From the NCBI RefSeq assembly GCF_947500065.1, contig NZ_CANMQT010000002.1, positions 372,001 to 436,000 on the forward strand: DNA of 64,000 nucleotides, given 5' to 3'. This document shows, piece after piece, positions 49,820-58,201 of this stretch (its first letter is position 1; every line of letters starts with the position of its first letter). The notes under the pieces were generated by a model. It made no database searches. It saw only the letters and a list, made by a program, of their open reading frames with translations, and had not been told where the DNA came from. The position numbers and the translations under genes were made by a program. The stretch comes from an uncultured Aquimarina sp. (lineage in GTDB: Bacteria; Bacteroidota; Bacteroidia; Flavobacteriales; Flavobacteriaceae).

Positions 49820-50659
49820 TTACATCATTCTCAAGTTAATAACTTCTTGCTCGGTAAGTATACGCCAATGGCCTCTAGGAAGATCTTTTTTGGTTAATCC
49901 TGCAAAAATGACTCTATCTAATTTCACAACATTATAATTAAGGTGTTCAAAGAGCTTCGTTACAATTCCATTTTTAGAAGACATTAGCTGAATTCCTATT
50001 TCGCTTTTTGCTGCTCCTTCTATATAAGAAATTTCATCAACTTTTATAAACCCATCCACTAGTTTGATTCCTTTTTCTATTTTCTGAAAATCTTCAAACT
50101 TCAGGTTACGATCTAATTCTACATGAAAGATTTTACGAACTCCAGTTTTATGATGTGTTAATTTCTTTTCTAAATCTACATCATTGGTAAATAATAATAA
50201 TCCTGTTGTATTACGTTCTAATCGCCCCACAGGTTTCAACAAAGATTTAGAGGCATTAGCAACTAAATCCATTACTGTTCTAGTTTTCTCAGGACTCATT
50301 GAAGTTACAAATCCTTTAGGCTTATTCAGCAGTACATACTCTTTCTTCTCTGGCGTAATAAGACGACCATCAAATTTAACCTCATCGGTCAATTTTACTT
50401 TGTAACCCATTTCAGTAATAGGCTTTCCGTTTACCCAAACACTACCTGTCTTGATATACAAATCTGCATCTCTTCTGGAACAAACTCCAGAATTAGCAAC
50501 GAACTTATTTAATCGGATTTCATCAGAATCAGAAATCTTCTTAGGTGAGTTATTTTTATTTTTTATAGGAGCATTACCTTTAGTATATGTCTTCCTTTTT
50601 GGTCTTCCTCCTTGTCTTTCACTTCCTTTTCCCTTGTTGGAATTGTCACCACGACTCAT
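49820..50659 (-). CDS. RsuA/RluB-family pseudouridine synthase-like protein
   Basis: A 279-residue protein with a basic, Lys/Gly-rich N-terminal tail (about 1-45), an S4 RNA-binding domain (about 48-105, RLNKFVANSGVCSRRDADLYIK) and the catalytic domain with PVGRLERNTTGLLLFTND. In active RsuA/RluB enzymes the GRLD aspartate does catalysis; here residue 148 is Glu (codon at 50216-50218). The other conserved parts (KPKGFVTS, RKIFHVELDR) are intact. It may bind rRNA without modifying it, or tolerate Glu. A TATCTTTG box lies 15 bp upstream. Confidence 0.85.
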   Translation of the reverse strand: MSRGDNSNKGKGSERQGGRPKRKTYTKGNAPIKNKNNSPKKISDSDEIRLNKFVANSGVCSRRDADLYIKTGSVWVNGKPITEMGYKVKLTDEVKFDGRLITPEKKEYVLLNKPKGFVTSMSPEKTRTVMDLVANASKSLLKPVGRLERNTTGLLLFTNDVDLEKKLTHHKTGVRKIFHVELDRNLKFEDFQKIEKGIKLVDGFIKVDEISYIEGAAKSEIGIQLMSSKNGIVTKLFEHLNYNVVKLDRVIFAGLTKKDLPRGHWRILTEQEVINLRMM

Positions 50660-50674
50660 ATCTTACATTTTTTG

Positions 50675-50682
50675 CAAAGATA
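50675..50682 (-). promoter_or_regulatory. -7 promoter box of the RluB-like gene
   Basis: Minus-strand TATCTTTG, an exact TAnnTTTG match, 15 bp upstream of the start codon at 50659. TTG triplets lie 16 and 22 nt further upstream, near the expected -33 position. Confidence 0.6.
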
Positions 50683-50707
50683 GTTGTTTAGTTGTTAGCA
50701 ATAACAA

Positions 50708-51664
50708 CTATTCTTCTCCAAACCAAACCGTACTTTGCCGCTCTCGATTCACACTTAACTGAGTTACATCTGGTCTAGAATAATGCCCGACTGGATCAAA
50801 GTTCTGACGTTCTTGTAATACTCGATTAAAATCCAAAGTTTCTATCAATAGTCCTTCTTTATGAAGCACAGGTTCTAAGATCCATTCGCCATCAGGTCCT
50901 GCTATACATGAACCTCCATTTCCTAACACATCGGGTGCTTTTTTTAGAATTTCATCTAAATGTGGCGTGGATGAAGGAAAATCTTCTTTACGCATCAGAC
51001 TAGAAACCGAAATCACATAAGATCTTGATTCTCTAGCAATAAAACGAGTGATATCTTTGGTGTTATAATCACTTCCTGGCCAAACAGCTACATGTAAATT
51101 CTCTCCTTGCCCATATAAAGCAACTCTTGGCAACGGCATCCAGTTTTCCCAACAATTTAAACCTCCAACAGTAAATGCTTTTAATGGATGTACACGAAGC
51201 CCGTTACCGTCTCCTGGAGCCCATGTTAAACGTTCTTCATATGTTGGTTGCAATTTGCGATGTACTGATTTAATTTCTCCATTCTGATCTATATATACTA
51301 AGGAGGCATATAAACTATGACCTCCTCTATCTAATGGTCGTTCTATAATACCCAAATAGATCGCTATCGTATGTTCTTTAGCAAGGTTACAAATACTATC
51401 AAGGTCTCCATGTTCTATTACTACAGCGTTCTGCGCGTAATGCGCATGAATCTCCTTCTGTGTTTTATTATCAAATTGAGCGCCGTCTGTAAGAGAAACC
51501 CAAAAAGGATACCCTGGCAATAAGGTTTCACCAAACACAACAAGCTCTGCTTTTTTTGAAGCAGCTTCAATGATTGTTTTTTTAATTTTTTCTATGGTGG
51601 CATTTTTATCCAGCCAAACAGGGGATATCTGAGCTAATGCAACAGTAAGTAATTGATTCTCCAT
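50708..51664 (-). CDS. Nitrilase / carbon-nitrogen hydrolase
   Basis: A 318-residue nitrilase-superfamily enzyme with the Glu-Lys-Cys triad: Glu46 in VVFGETLLPGYP, Lys about 136 in HRKLQPTYEER and Cys about 171 in GGLNCWENWMP. The HRKLxPTxxER and NCWEN patterns match branch 1 aliphatic nitrilases, which turn R-C#N into acid and ammonia. Length is typical. It is followed on the same strand by the RluB-like gene (49 bp). The substrate is unknown; plant- or alga-derived nitriles are plausible for a marine bacterium. Confidence 0.9.
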   Translation of the reverse strand: MENQLLTVALAQISPVWLDKNATIEKIKKTIIEAASKKAELVVFGETLLPGYPFWVSLTDGAQFDNKTQKEIHAHYAQNAVVIEHGDLDSICNLAKEHTIAIYLGIIERPLDRGGHSLYASLVYIDQNGEIKSVHRKLQPTYEERLTWAPGDGNGLRVHPLKAFTVGGLNCWENWMPLPRVALYGQGENLHVAVWPGSDYNTKDITRFIARESRSYVISVSSLMRKEDFPSSTPHLDEILKKAPDVLGNGGSCIAGPDGEWILEPVLHKEGLLIETLDFNRVLQERQNFDPVGHYSRPDVTQLSVNRERQSTVWFGEE

Positions 51665-52118
51665 AAAGAATATCTAATTTTATAATTTATATACCCAGAT
51701 ATACTGGTGTAATTTAGAAAATTTATGAATTTGATTAACAAATAATTAACATTCAAGAAGTTGATTTTCAAATACTTAAAAACAAAAATTTGCATTACGG
51801 TTAAACCATCAGATAACGTTAAATTAACATTGGAGAGGGCTCAAAAATTCAATTATTCGCATGATAAGAAGCATAGCATTTGAGAATTTAATATCAAAAA
51901 AATCAATCCACCTTCATACTCACAAAGTAAACTTATAAAAAGTATATATCATTCAAAGTTCAATTTATGTTAAAACCTATCATTTTTTACCTAAAGGTAA
52001 ACTTAGGAATACGTTCTAATAAAATTCAAACTCAAAAAAAACCATCCATCACGTCTACATTTGTCTTGTAAAATTAAAACAAACAATATTTTATAACTCA
52101 AATCAAAAACACGTAAAA
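51665..52118. other. Divergent intergenic region, 454 bp
   Basis: Separates the nitrilase gene from a small exported-protein gene. It contains a TACATTTG box (52056-52063) for the plus-strand gene and a short 7-bp inverted repeat TTTACCT/AGGTAAA at 51986-52001. I see no further gene; reading frames are short and AT-driven. Confidence 0.5.
52056..52063 (+). promoter_or_regulatory. -7 promoter box of the small exported protein
   Basis: TACATTTG, exact match to TAnnTTTG, 55 bp before the ATG at 52119. No clear TTG at -33. Confidence 0.45.
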
Positions 52119-52463
52119 ATGAAAAAATTAATTGTATTAGTAGTAGCCGTTTTAGCATCAACTCAGATTTTTGCCAATGACAAAAGCACAAAAGAAACAA
52201 CAGAACAAAAATTAAGAAGCGAGATTGTTCTTTTATTAGACAAGCCTCAAATCGAATTAGACGGAAATGAAATCAATGCAAATATTGAGTTCATCTTAAA
52301 TGCAAAAGGTGAGATCGTAATTCTTACTGTTGATTCAGAAAAAGAGTCAGTAGAATCTTATGTAAAATCAAGATTGAACTATAAAAAAATTGATTCTTAC
52401 ATCACTACAACAGGAAACAAAGTGTTTAAACTAAAACTAAAGGTATTAAATCCTGAAGCTTAG
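52119..52463 (+). CDS. Small exported protein, unknown function
   Basis: A 114-residue protein with a signal peptide (MKKLIVLVVAVLASTQIFA). The mature 95 residues look like a single small alpha/beta domain, with IVLLLDKPQIELDGNEINANIEFILNAKGEIVILTVDSE; a TonB-C-like or BON-like fold is possible but not provable. It has a good promoter box, is monocistronic and has a strong terminator, which suggests an abundant envelope protein. Confidence 0.75.
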   Translation: MKKLIVLVVAVLASTQIFANDKSTKETTEQKLRSEIVLLLDKPQIELDGNEINANIEFILNAKGEIVILTVDSEKESVESYVKSRLNYKKIDSYITTTGNKVFKLKLKVLNPEA

Positions 52464-52492
52464 TTCTTAACGCAAAACCTACAAAGAAACAG

Positions 52493-52526
52493 GCAGTTAC
52501 ATTAAAATAATGTAACTGCTTTTTTT
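52493..52526 (+). terminator. Strong terminator
   Basis: Perfect 12-bp stem GCAGTTACATTA / TAATGTAACTGC, 3-nt loop, then seven T. It ends the small exported protein gene and is followed by the convergent UbiA gene. Confidence 0.9.
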
Positions 52527-52533
52527 ATGTTTT

Positions 52534-53442
52534 CTACCAAAGTATTCTATCCAGAATCATGTTAACATCAATCAACACAATACTAAAAACACCAGACACT
52601 ATAATCAGTTTTAAGATATTATGTAACCACACATAATGCGTTCTACCATCAGATTTCCATAAGGCAATCAGGAATAAAAGTAAAAGTCCTAGACAAACAT
52701 AAAAATAGATGTACATAAACCCAACCTCATATCTTGTTAGCAATAGATAAATAGGAATACAAGAAGCGAACACAAATAAACTAATGATTTTTTTAGAAGT
52801 GGACTCTCCATAAATAATAGGAATAGTTTTATAATTCTGAGCAACGTCACCTCTAAGGTTACCAAGATCTTTAACCATTTCTCTCATTACCAACATTAAA
52901 AATAAAAAAGTAGCATGAACAAAAATAACCTCATCAAAATTTTTGTAGTAAATAAATACAGCAAAAAATGGTGTTATTGATAATATAGAAGCTACAAAGT
53001 TTCCTAGAAAAGGTTTTCTCTTCAACTTATGAGAATAGAACCAGATGCCAAAAACATATAAAGAAAAAAACAATACCGCTCTAAACGATACATAACTTGC
53101 AAATATTACAGAAAGGAAATTAAGCACAAAATACCCTGTTAGCTTAGTTCGCTGGCTTACCAGACGATCCAACATAGTTTTCTGCGGCCTATTTATTAAA
53201 TCTTTTTCTCGATCATAAAAGTTATTGATAATATATCCCGCAGCAATTACACCTGCAGATGCCAAAACAATAACAAAAAGATTCGTATCAAAAAATACTT
53301 TTCTTAACGGAATATTTGGAGCTAAAATAAAAATGGAAGTAAGATATTGAGCCAGAACAATGATAAGAATATTATAACCTCTTACAATAGAAAACAGACT
53401 CAATAACTTAAGAAGAATGAGTTTATTTTTTCTGGAAAGCAT
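52534..53442 (-). CDS. UbiA-family prenyltransferase
   Basis: A 302-residue membrane prenyltransferase with nine predicted helices. The first aspartate-rich motif is NNFYDREKDLINRPQK (NDxxD-like), the second is in VKDLGNLRGDVAQNYKTIP. Relatives in Bacteroidota are annotated geranylgeranylglycerol-phosphate geranylgeranyltransferase or menaquinone/heme-O type; the context with mevalonate genes just upstream fits an isoprenoid-lipid product. Third gene of a likely operon with mevalonate kinase and MvaD (14-bp gap to the kinase). Confidence 0.85.
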   Translation of the reverse strand: MLSRKNKLILLKLLSLFSIVRGYNILIIVLAQYLTSIFILAPNIPLRKVFFDTNLFVIVLASAGVIAAGYIINNFYDREKDLINRPQKTMLDRLVSQRTKLTGYFVLNFLSVIFASYVSFRAVLFFSLYVFGIWFYSHKLKRKPFLGNFVASILSITPFFAVFIYYKNFDEVIFVHATFLFLMLVMREMVKDLGNLRGDVAQNYKTIPIIYGESTSKKIISLFVFASCIPIYLLLTRYEVGFMYIYFYVCLGLLLLFLIALWKSDGRTHYVWLHNILKLIIVSGVFSIVLIDVNMILDRILW

Positions 53443-53456
53443 CCGATGAAAATATA

Positions 53457-54395
53457 TTAAAAGTTGTAAACCACCTCTAACTTATAATCTTTAAGTGCAG
53501 CCTGTGCTTTGTCTAAATCTTGGGTAAATCCTAGAATATAACCTCCTCCACCAGAACCACATAGTTTAAGATAGTAGTCATTAGTTTCAATTCCGTTTTT
53601 CCACAATGCGTGAAATTGCTTTGGAATCATGGGTTTAAAATTATCTAGCACAACGTTTGACAATTGCTTAATATTAGAAAACAAAGACTTTATATCTCCC
53701 TGAAGAAAATCATCAACACAAGCATCAGTGTGCTTTACAAACTGGTTTTTAAGCATCGTACGAAAACCTTCTTGCTTCATGTTTTCCATAAAGATACTTA
53801 CCATAGGTGCAGTTTCTCCTACGATTCCGCTATCTAATAAGAATACAGCTCCTTTTTTATGATCTACACTCTGAGAAGGAATTCCTGCCGGTTCTATATT
53901 ATCTTTGGAATTAATAAGTATAGGTAAACTTAAGTAACTGTTTAAAGGATCCAAACCAGAACTACTCCCATGGAAAAACGATTCCATCAGCCCGAAAATT
54001 TCTTTTAGCTTTAGTAGTTTATCACGAGTGAGGTTTTCTAAAACTGTAATCTTATCCTCTGCATATTTATCATAAATTGCAGCTACTAATGCTCCACTAC
54101 TACCTACTCCATATCCTTGAGGAATACTGCTGTCAAAATACATTCCGGATATTACATCATCCTTTAATCTTTGTAAATCGAATTTCACAACATCCTTATC
54201 CTGAATTTTTTCTAAGTATTCAGCAAAGTTATTTAGATTTTTATTGGATTTAACAGCTTGTTCATCTGGATTATCAGACACCTTTAGGGCTCCTTTAAAG
54301 AAGTTATAGGGTATAGAAAGACCTTTAGAATCTTTAATAATACCGTATTCTCCAAACAAAAGTATTTTCGAGTAAAAAAGTGGTCCCTTCATCAA
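53457..54395 (-). CDS. mvk: Mevalonate kinase-like GHMP kinase
   Basis: A 312-residue GHMP kinase phosphorylating mevalonate. It has YSKILLFGEYGIIKD (start), SIPQGYGVGSSGALVAAIY (P-loop), a catalytic-loop region with SSSGLDPLNSYLSLP (Asp as base) and the third motif KLCGSGGGGYILGF. Starts at Met1 and Met2 are equivalent. Unlike some relatives it lacks a phosphomevalonate kinase fusion; phosphomevalonate kinase is not seen in the window. It lies between MvaD (45 bp upstream) and UbiA. Confidence 0.88.
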   Translation of the reverse strand: MMKGPLFYSKILLFGEYGIIKDSKGLSIPYNFFKGALKVSDNPDEQAVKSNKNLNNFAEYLEKIQDKDVVKFDLQRLKDDVISGMYFDSSIPQGYGVGSSGALVAAIYDKYAEDKITVLENLTRDKLLKLKEIFGLMESFFHGSSSGLDPLNSYLSLPILINSKDNIEPAGIPSQSVDHKKGAVFLLDSGIVGETAPMVSIFMENMKQEGFRTMLKNQFVKHTDACVDDFLQGDIKSLFSNIKQLSNVVLDNFKPMIPKQFHALWKNGIETNDYYLKLCGSGGGGYILGFTQDLDKAQAALKDYKLEVVYNF

Positions 54396-54439
54396 TTTGT
54401 TTTCCTTATATCCAATTTGTCTAACTAATTAGGATAAAG

Positions 54440-55525
54440 TTACAACAATTTGGCACCCAATCCTATTTTGTCGCAAATATACTGCCCTTTCTGACAATAT
54501 ACAACTAACTCACTCTTAATGAAATCCATGACCTGATCTTTCTCAACATCTGGGTACAATACATGCACATTAGCACCAGCATCTAGTGTAAAACATACCT
54601 TGGAACCTGTTTCTTTTCTATACTCCCAAATCTTGTTGATTACGGATAACGTATTTGGCTTCATCAATATAAAATAGGGTAGCGAGGTCATCATCATAGC
54701 GTGTAACGTTAAAGCTTCGCTTTCCACAATCTCTATAAATGCATCTAAATCTCCAGATATTAGAATATCCTTGAGCGCTAGGATATTTGTATTCGCTTGA
54801 TTAAATCGTTCTGAAGAAAAAGGATGGCCGTGCATTAAATCGTGGCCAACCGAACTGCTTACCTGCTTTTCACCTTTATCAACCAGAAGAATAGTATCTT
54901 GATAGTTAGTAAAATTATTGTGAACCGTATATGGAAATTTAATAGCATATGCATCATCACTACCTTCTATATCTTTATGAGATCCCCAGACTGTTATTGG
55001 TCCTTCTATACTTCTACTTGCGCTTCCCGATCCCAACCTAGACAAAAAGGAGGTTTTTTGTATACATTCCTCATCCGTCATTTCCGAATTCATTTCTTTT
55101 TCTAACTGCATTAAACAATATGCCAATGCACTCATACCACTTGCAGAAGAAGCTATTCCACTACTATGAGGAAAAGTATTACTGGTTTCAATTATGAATT
55201 TATAATCCTTAAGAAAAGGAACATATATGGCAATTCTTTGAAAAAAACTTTGGATTTTTGGTTTAAAATCTGGTTTTGGTTCATTCTCAAAAAACAATTC
55301 AAACTGAAAATCTTCTGAAATATTCTCCAGCTTCTCATACCTTAATGTTGTCTCCGTTGTACACATATCTAATGTAAAACTTATTGAAGGGTTCTCTGGT
55401 AATTGAACAGGTCTCTTTCCCCAATATTTAACCAACGCAATATTACTTGGTGATTTACAAGAAATAGATCCTTTTTCTGGTATTGTTAAAGATTTTTTAG
55501 TGATAAACTGACTATAATCACCCAT
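54440..55525 (-). CDS. mvaD: Diphosphomevalonate decarboxylase
   Basis: A 361-residue decarboxylase, making isopentenyl diphosphate from mevalonate diphosphate with ATP. Family motifs are SPSNIALVKYWGKR (N-terminal), HSSGIASSASGMSALAY (P-loop) and SRLGSGSASRSIEGP; the catalytic Asp lies near TLDAGANVHVL. First gene of the operon; a TATCTTTG box is 17 bp upstream. It shows this organism makes isoprenoids by the mevalonate route, as many flavobacteria do. Confidence 0.95.
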   Translation of the reverse strand: MGDYSQFITKKSLTIPEKGSISCKSPSNIALVKYWGKRPVQLPENPSISFTLDMCTTETTLRYEKLENISEDFQFELFFENEPKPDFKPKIQSFFQRIAIYVPFLKDYKFIIETSNTFPHSSGIASSASGMSALAYCLMQLEKEMNSEMTDEECIQKTSFLSRLGSGSASRSIEGPITVWGSHKDIEGSDDAYAIKFPYTVHNNFTNYQDTILLVDKGEKQVSSSVGHDLMHGHPFSSERFNQANTNILALKDILISGDLDAFIEIVESEALTLHAMMMTSLPYFILMKPNTLSVINKIWEYRKETGSKVCFTLDAGANVHVLYPDVEKDQVMDFIKSELVVYCQKGQYICDKIGLGAKLL

Positions 55526-55542
55526 AATGTAAATAATTTTGG

Positions 55543-55550
55543 CAAAGATA
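55543..55550 (-). promoter_or_regulatory. -7 promoter box of the mevalonate operon
   Basis: Minus-strand TATCTTTG, an exact consensus match, 17 bp before the mvaD start codon at 55525. Only a weak -33 was seen. Confidence 0.6.
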
Positions 55551-55623
55551 AGTTGTTATGTGGTTTTTAAAGTAAGCTAGTAAAAATAAATTGCTATTTT
55601 AGTATTTAACTAACTAATCCTAA

Positions 55624-56097
55624 ATGAAAAAAAAGCTACTGCGTATTGGTATCGCTGTATTATTGTGCGTATTAATTGGTTTTTTGAGCAGTATTGCTAC
55701 TCAAACATCCATTAGTACTTGGTACGTAACTCTAAAAAAGCCTTTCTTTACGCCACCCAATTGGCTTTTTGCTCCTGTATGGTCAATCCTATATGTCACA
55801 ATGGGAATTGCAGCAGGAATTGTTTGGAGTAAAGGTTTTTATCATAAATGGGTAAAAACTGCGTTATATCATTTTGGGTTTCAACTTTTACTCAATGCTG
55901 CGTGGTCCATTTTTTTCTTTGGAATGCGCAATCCATTGATCGCACTTGTGGATATACTTGCCCTGTTTATCCTATTATTGTTTACAATCAAGTGGTTTAA
56001 AGTTGTAAACTCAACGGCCGCTTACCTACTTATCCCTTACTTGATTTGGGTTGCTTTTGCAGCTGCATTGAATTTTAGTATATGGCAACTTAACTAA
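55624..56097 (+). CDS. tspO: TspO/MBR-family tryptophan-rich sensory protein
   Basis: A 157-residue five-helix membrane protein with the family's signature KPFFTPPNWLFAPVWSILYVTMGIAAG and later NAAWSIFFFGMRNP. TspO binds tetrapyrroles and other hydrophobic ligands and affects stress responses. It is divergent from mvaD and 26 bp before a TetR gene, which may regulate it. Length is usual for the family. Confidence 0.95.
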   Translation: MKKKLLRIGIAVLLCVLIGFLSSIATQTSISTWYVTLKKPFFTPPNWLFAPVWSILYVTMGIAAGIVWSKGFYHKWVKTALYHFGFQLLLNAAWSIFFFGMRNPLIALVDILALFILLLFTIKWFKVVNSTAAYLLIPYLIWVAFAAALNFSIWQLN

Positions 56098-56123
56098 ACC
56101 AAGAATGAAGGAATAATTTATTT

Positions 56124-56681
56124 ATGAACAAAAAGTCAATCGTCTTACAGACTACTTTAGAATTAATTACAAAACAAGGAATACGGGCAACTTCTCTTTC
56201 TCAAATTATCAAAGAATCTGGTGTTGCCAATGGTACTGTATACCATCATTTCAAGAATAAAGAAGAGATCATAACAGAACTTTATTTAATGCTTACACAA
56301 GATTTTGGTACTGTGGTTATGCGAAATATCCCAGAGGATGATGTTAAAAAGCAATTTTCCATAATGTGGCTGAACCTGTTTCATTATTTTGTAAATAACC
56401 CACTTGCTTTTGTGTTTTCTGAGCAAATAGCGCGATCTCCTGAGATTCCACAATCTTTAAAAGATAAAGCAAGACAATACTATGCCGAAATTGAAAATTA
56501 TTTTAAAGCAGGTATCCGTAAAAAAACATTTAAATCATATAATTCTATGGTGATGGAAGAGTTATTTTTTGGAAATGTAGTCTCCATTGTAAAAATCCAC
56601 GAAAACGAAAAAGTAAAACTATTAGATAAACACATTAATCAAGCTATAGAAATATCCTGGAAAGGCTTCTTAAGAGATTAA
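56124..56681 (+). CDS. TetR/AcrR-family transcriptional regulator
   Basis: A 185-residue TetR regulator with HTH in TLELITKQGIRATSLSQIIKESGVANGTVYHHFKNKEE (about 7-48). The remainder is the helical ligand-binding domain with LAFVFSEQIARSPEIP. It lies downstream of tspO in the same direction. I saw no palindrome in the short gap between them. The effector is unknown. Confidence 0.9.
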   Translation: MNKKSIVLQTTLELITKQGIRATSLSQIIKESGVANGTVYHHFKNKEEIITELYLMLTQDFGTVVMRNIPEDDVKKQFSIMWLNLFHYFVNNPLAFVFSEQIARSPEIPQSLKDKARQYYAEIENYFKAGIRKKTFKSYNSMVMEELFFGNVVSIVKIHENEKVKLLDKHINQAIEISWKGFLRD

Positions 56682-56715
56682 ATATTCAGTTTTATCTTTA
56701 AATTTCACATAAAAA

Positions 56716-56743
56716 ATCCCGCCAAATTATTCTTTGGCAGGAT
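56716..56743 (-). terminator. Terminator of the minus-strand exported protein
   Basis: Stem ATCCCGCCAAA / TTTGGCAGGAT with one mismatch and a 6-nt loop; on the minus strand it runs into TTTTTT. It lies between convergent genes. Confidence 0.8.
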
Positions 56744-56788
56744 GTATTGATCTTTAGTTTTAAAATATATTATCTGGATAGTATCATC

Positions 56789-57571
56789 TTAATTAAATAT
56801 GACATTCACACAAGAATCTTTGTATAATTTTTTAACTGCTATTTGTATTGCTTCCTTCGTTTCTTTTGTTTTCCCAATAGATTTTCCTTTATAATACAAA
56901 TTGCCATTACCTTTCCAGGAAAACTCATCACTATGAGATTTTATAATTCTTAGTCCATTTTTCCTGGTTATCTGAAAAGATTCTAATTTCTGGTCATACT
57001 CTAATCCTGCCGGAAAATAAACTTCAGTCACAAATTTAGTATCTCCATTTCCATACATATAACAAACACATTCCCCAATGTCTTTTGCTTCAGAAACTCT
57101 CACCATGTTATTTTGCACAATACTCCATCGCTCATTAACCTTAATACCTACCATATCCATCAGCATAGTTCCTTTTTCTGCTAGTTTTTTATTAATAAAG
57201 GATTCGAAGGTAACAACTGCCGAGATGATTCCAGCATTTTCTTTCTGACTCTGAAAAACAACTTTATCTAACGTCAATCTGAAACTATAATTGTCATCAT
57301 TTATGATATCATCTAATTGCGAAGAAACATTTTTCTTATCATAATCTTTTCTGACCAAAGCTCCTGATAAATTAACATAGACGGTATTACCGCTATATTT
57401 TTCATCAAATAGATACAAAACATCATTTTTTTTGGCTCCTCTTTCTAAATCGTTAATCTTATTTATATAATTCATCAACAACTTTTTTATAGGCTCCTCT
57501 TCATTGGCATATCCTATATTAAAGCTATTACAGATAAAAATAATAATAAATACTAGTGTAATTTTTTTCAT
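56789..57571 (-). CDS. Exported protein of unknown function
   Basis: A 260-residue protein with a signal peptide (hydrophobic 5-22). Residues about 25-170 have an NTF2-like look (IKKLLMNYINKINDLERGAKKNDVLYLFDEKYSG, then ERWSIVQNNMVRV), and a second part contains a Cys pair (GECVCYMYG). No firm family. It stands alone with its own terminator. A periplasmic role is likely. Confidence 0.65.
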   Translation of the reverse strand: MKKITLVFIIIFICNSFNIGYANEEEPIKKLLMNYINKINDLERGAKKNDVLYLFDEKYSGNTVYVNLSGALVRKDYDKKNVSSQLDDIINDDNYSFRLTLDKVVFQSQKENAGIISAVVTFESFINKKLAEKGTMLMDMVGIKVNERWSIVQNNMVRVSEAKDIGECVCYMYGNGDTKFVTEVYFPAGLEYDQKLESFQITRKNGLRIIKSHSDEFSWKGNGNLYYKGKSIGKTKETKEAIQIAVKKLYKDSCVNVIFN

Positions 57572-57652
57572 AGTTAATAAGGTAATGGTTAAACCTTTTT
57601 AAGATACAAAAAATTACACAGATTTCCGAGAAGTATTTGGACAACTAACTTC

Positions 57653-58201
57653 TTAAATACTTAATTCCAATAACTTATTTAGTGTCCTAAGGTTTCTTGT
57701 AGTGGTTTGACACTTTAGTTTTTTTTCAAAAAAGTTATTGTGTAGTTTAGTTTTTCCATAACCAATGGCTGCAAATAAGTAAATTACATTTTTAGTAATT
57801 ATGAATTCTTCAGGGTCAAAAGAAACTTTAGAAAGTTCTGCTACGGCTATTGGATCTGGTTGATCATATAATAGCATGAAGTACATTTTTTTATCTTCAA
57901 TCTCTTCTCTTTCTAATCTTTTTGCAAAAGGATTGTTATTAAGAATTTCACTAAGATCCTTATGAGTAATAATTAAAACGGGCACATCGAAACCGAAATG
58001 TTTCTTAATTGCAGTCTTAATCTTAATTTGCAAATCATCTATATTTTCCGAAAGATCTTTAAAAACAATATTTCCACTTTGGATATATGTTACCACATCG
58101 CTAAACCCTAATTTCCCCATAATCCTCTTAAGATCAGCCATTTCAATCTTTTTATGACCCCCTACATTTATTCCTCGAAGTAATGCGATATATGTATTCA
58201 T
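57653..58201 (-). CDS. DUF1697 family protein
   Basis: A 182-residue DUF1697 protein. The ATG at 58201 begins MNTYIALLRGINVGGHKKIEM, the family's N-terminus; the frame continues upstream but inside the flavoprotein gene. Further motifs are TYIQSGNIVF and FAAIGYGKTKLHNNFFEKKLK. Crystal-structure relatives have a ferredoxin-like fold; the function is unknown. Start overlaps the stop of the flavoprotein gene (4 bp), so translation is coupled. Confidence 0.9.
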   Translation of the reverse strand: MNTYIALLRGINVGGHKKIEMADLKRIMGKLGFSDVVTYIQSGNIVFKDLSENIDDLQIKIKTAIKKHFGFDVPVLIITHKDLSEILNNNPFAKRLEREEIEDKKMYFMLLYDQPDPIAVAELSKVSFDPEEFIITKNVIYLFAAIGYGKTKLHNNFFEKKLKCQTTTRNLRTLNKLLELSI

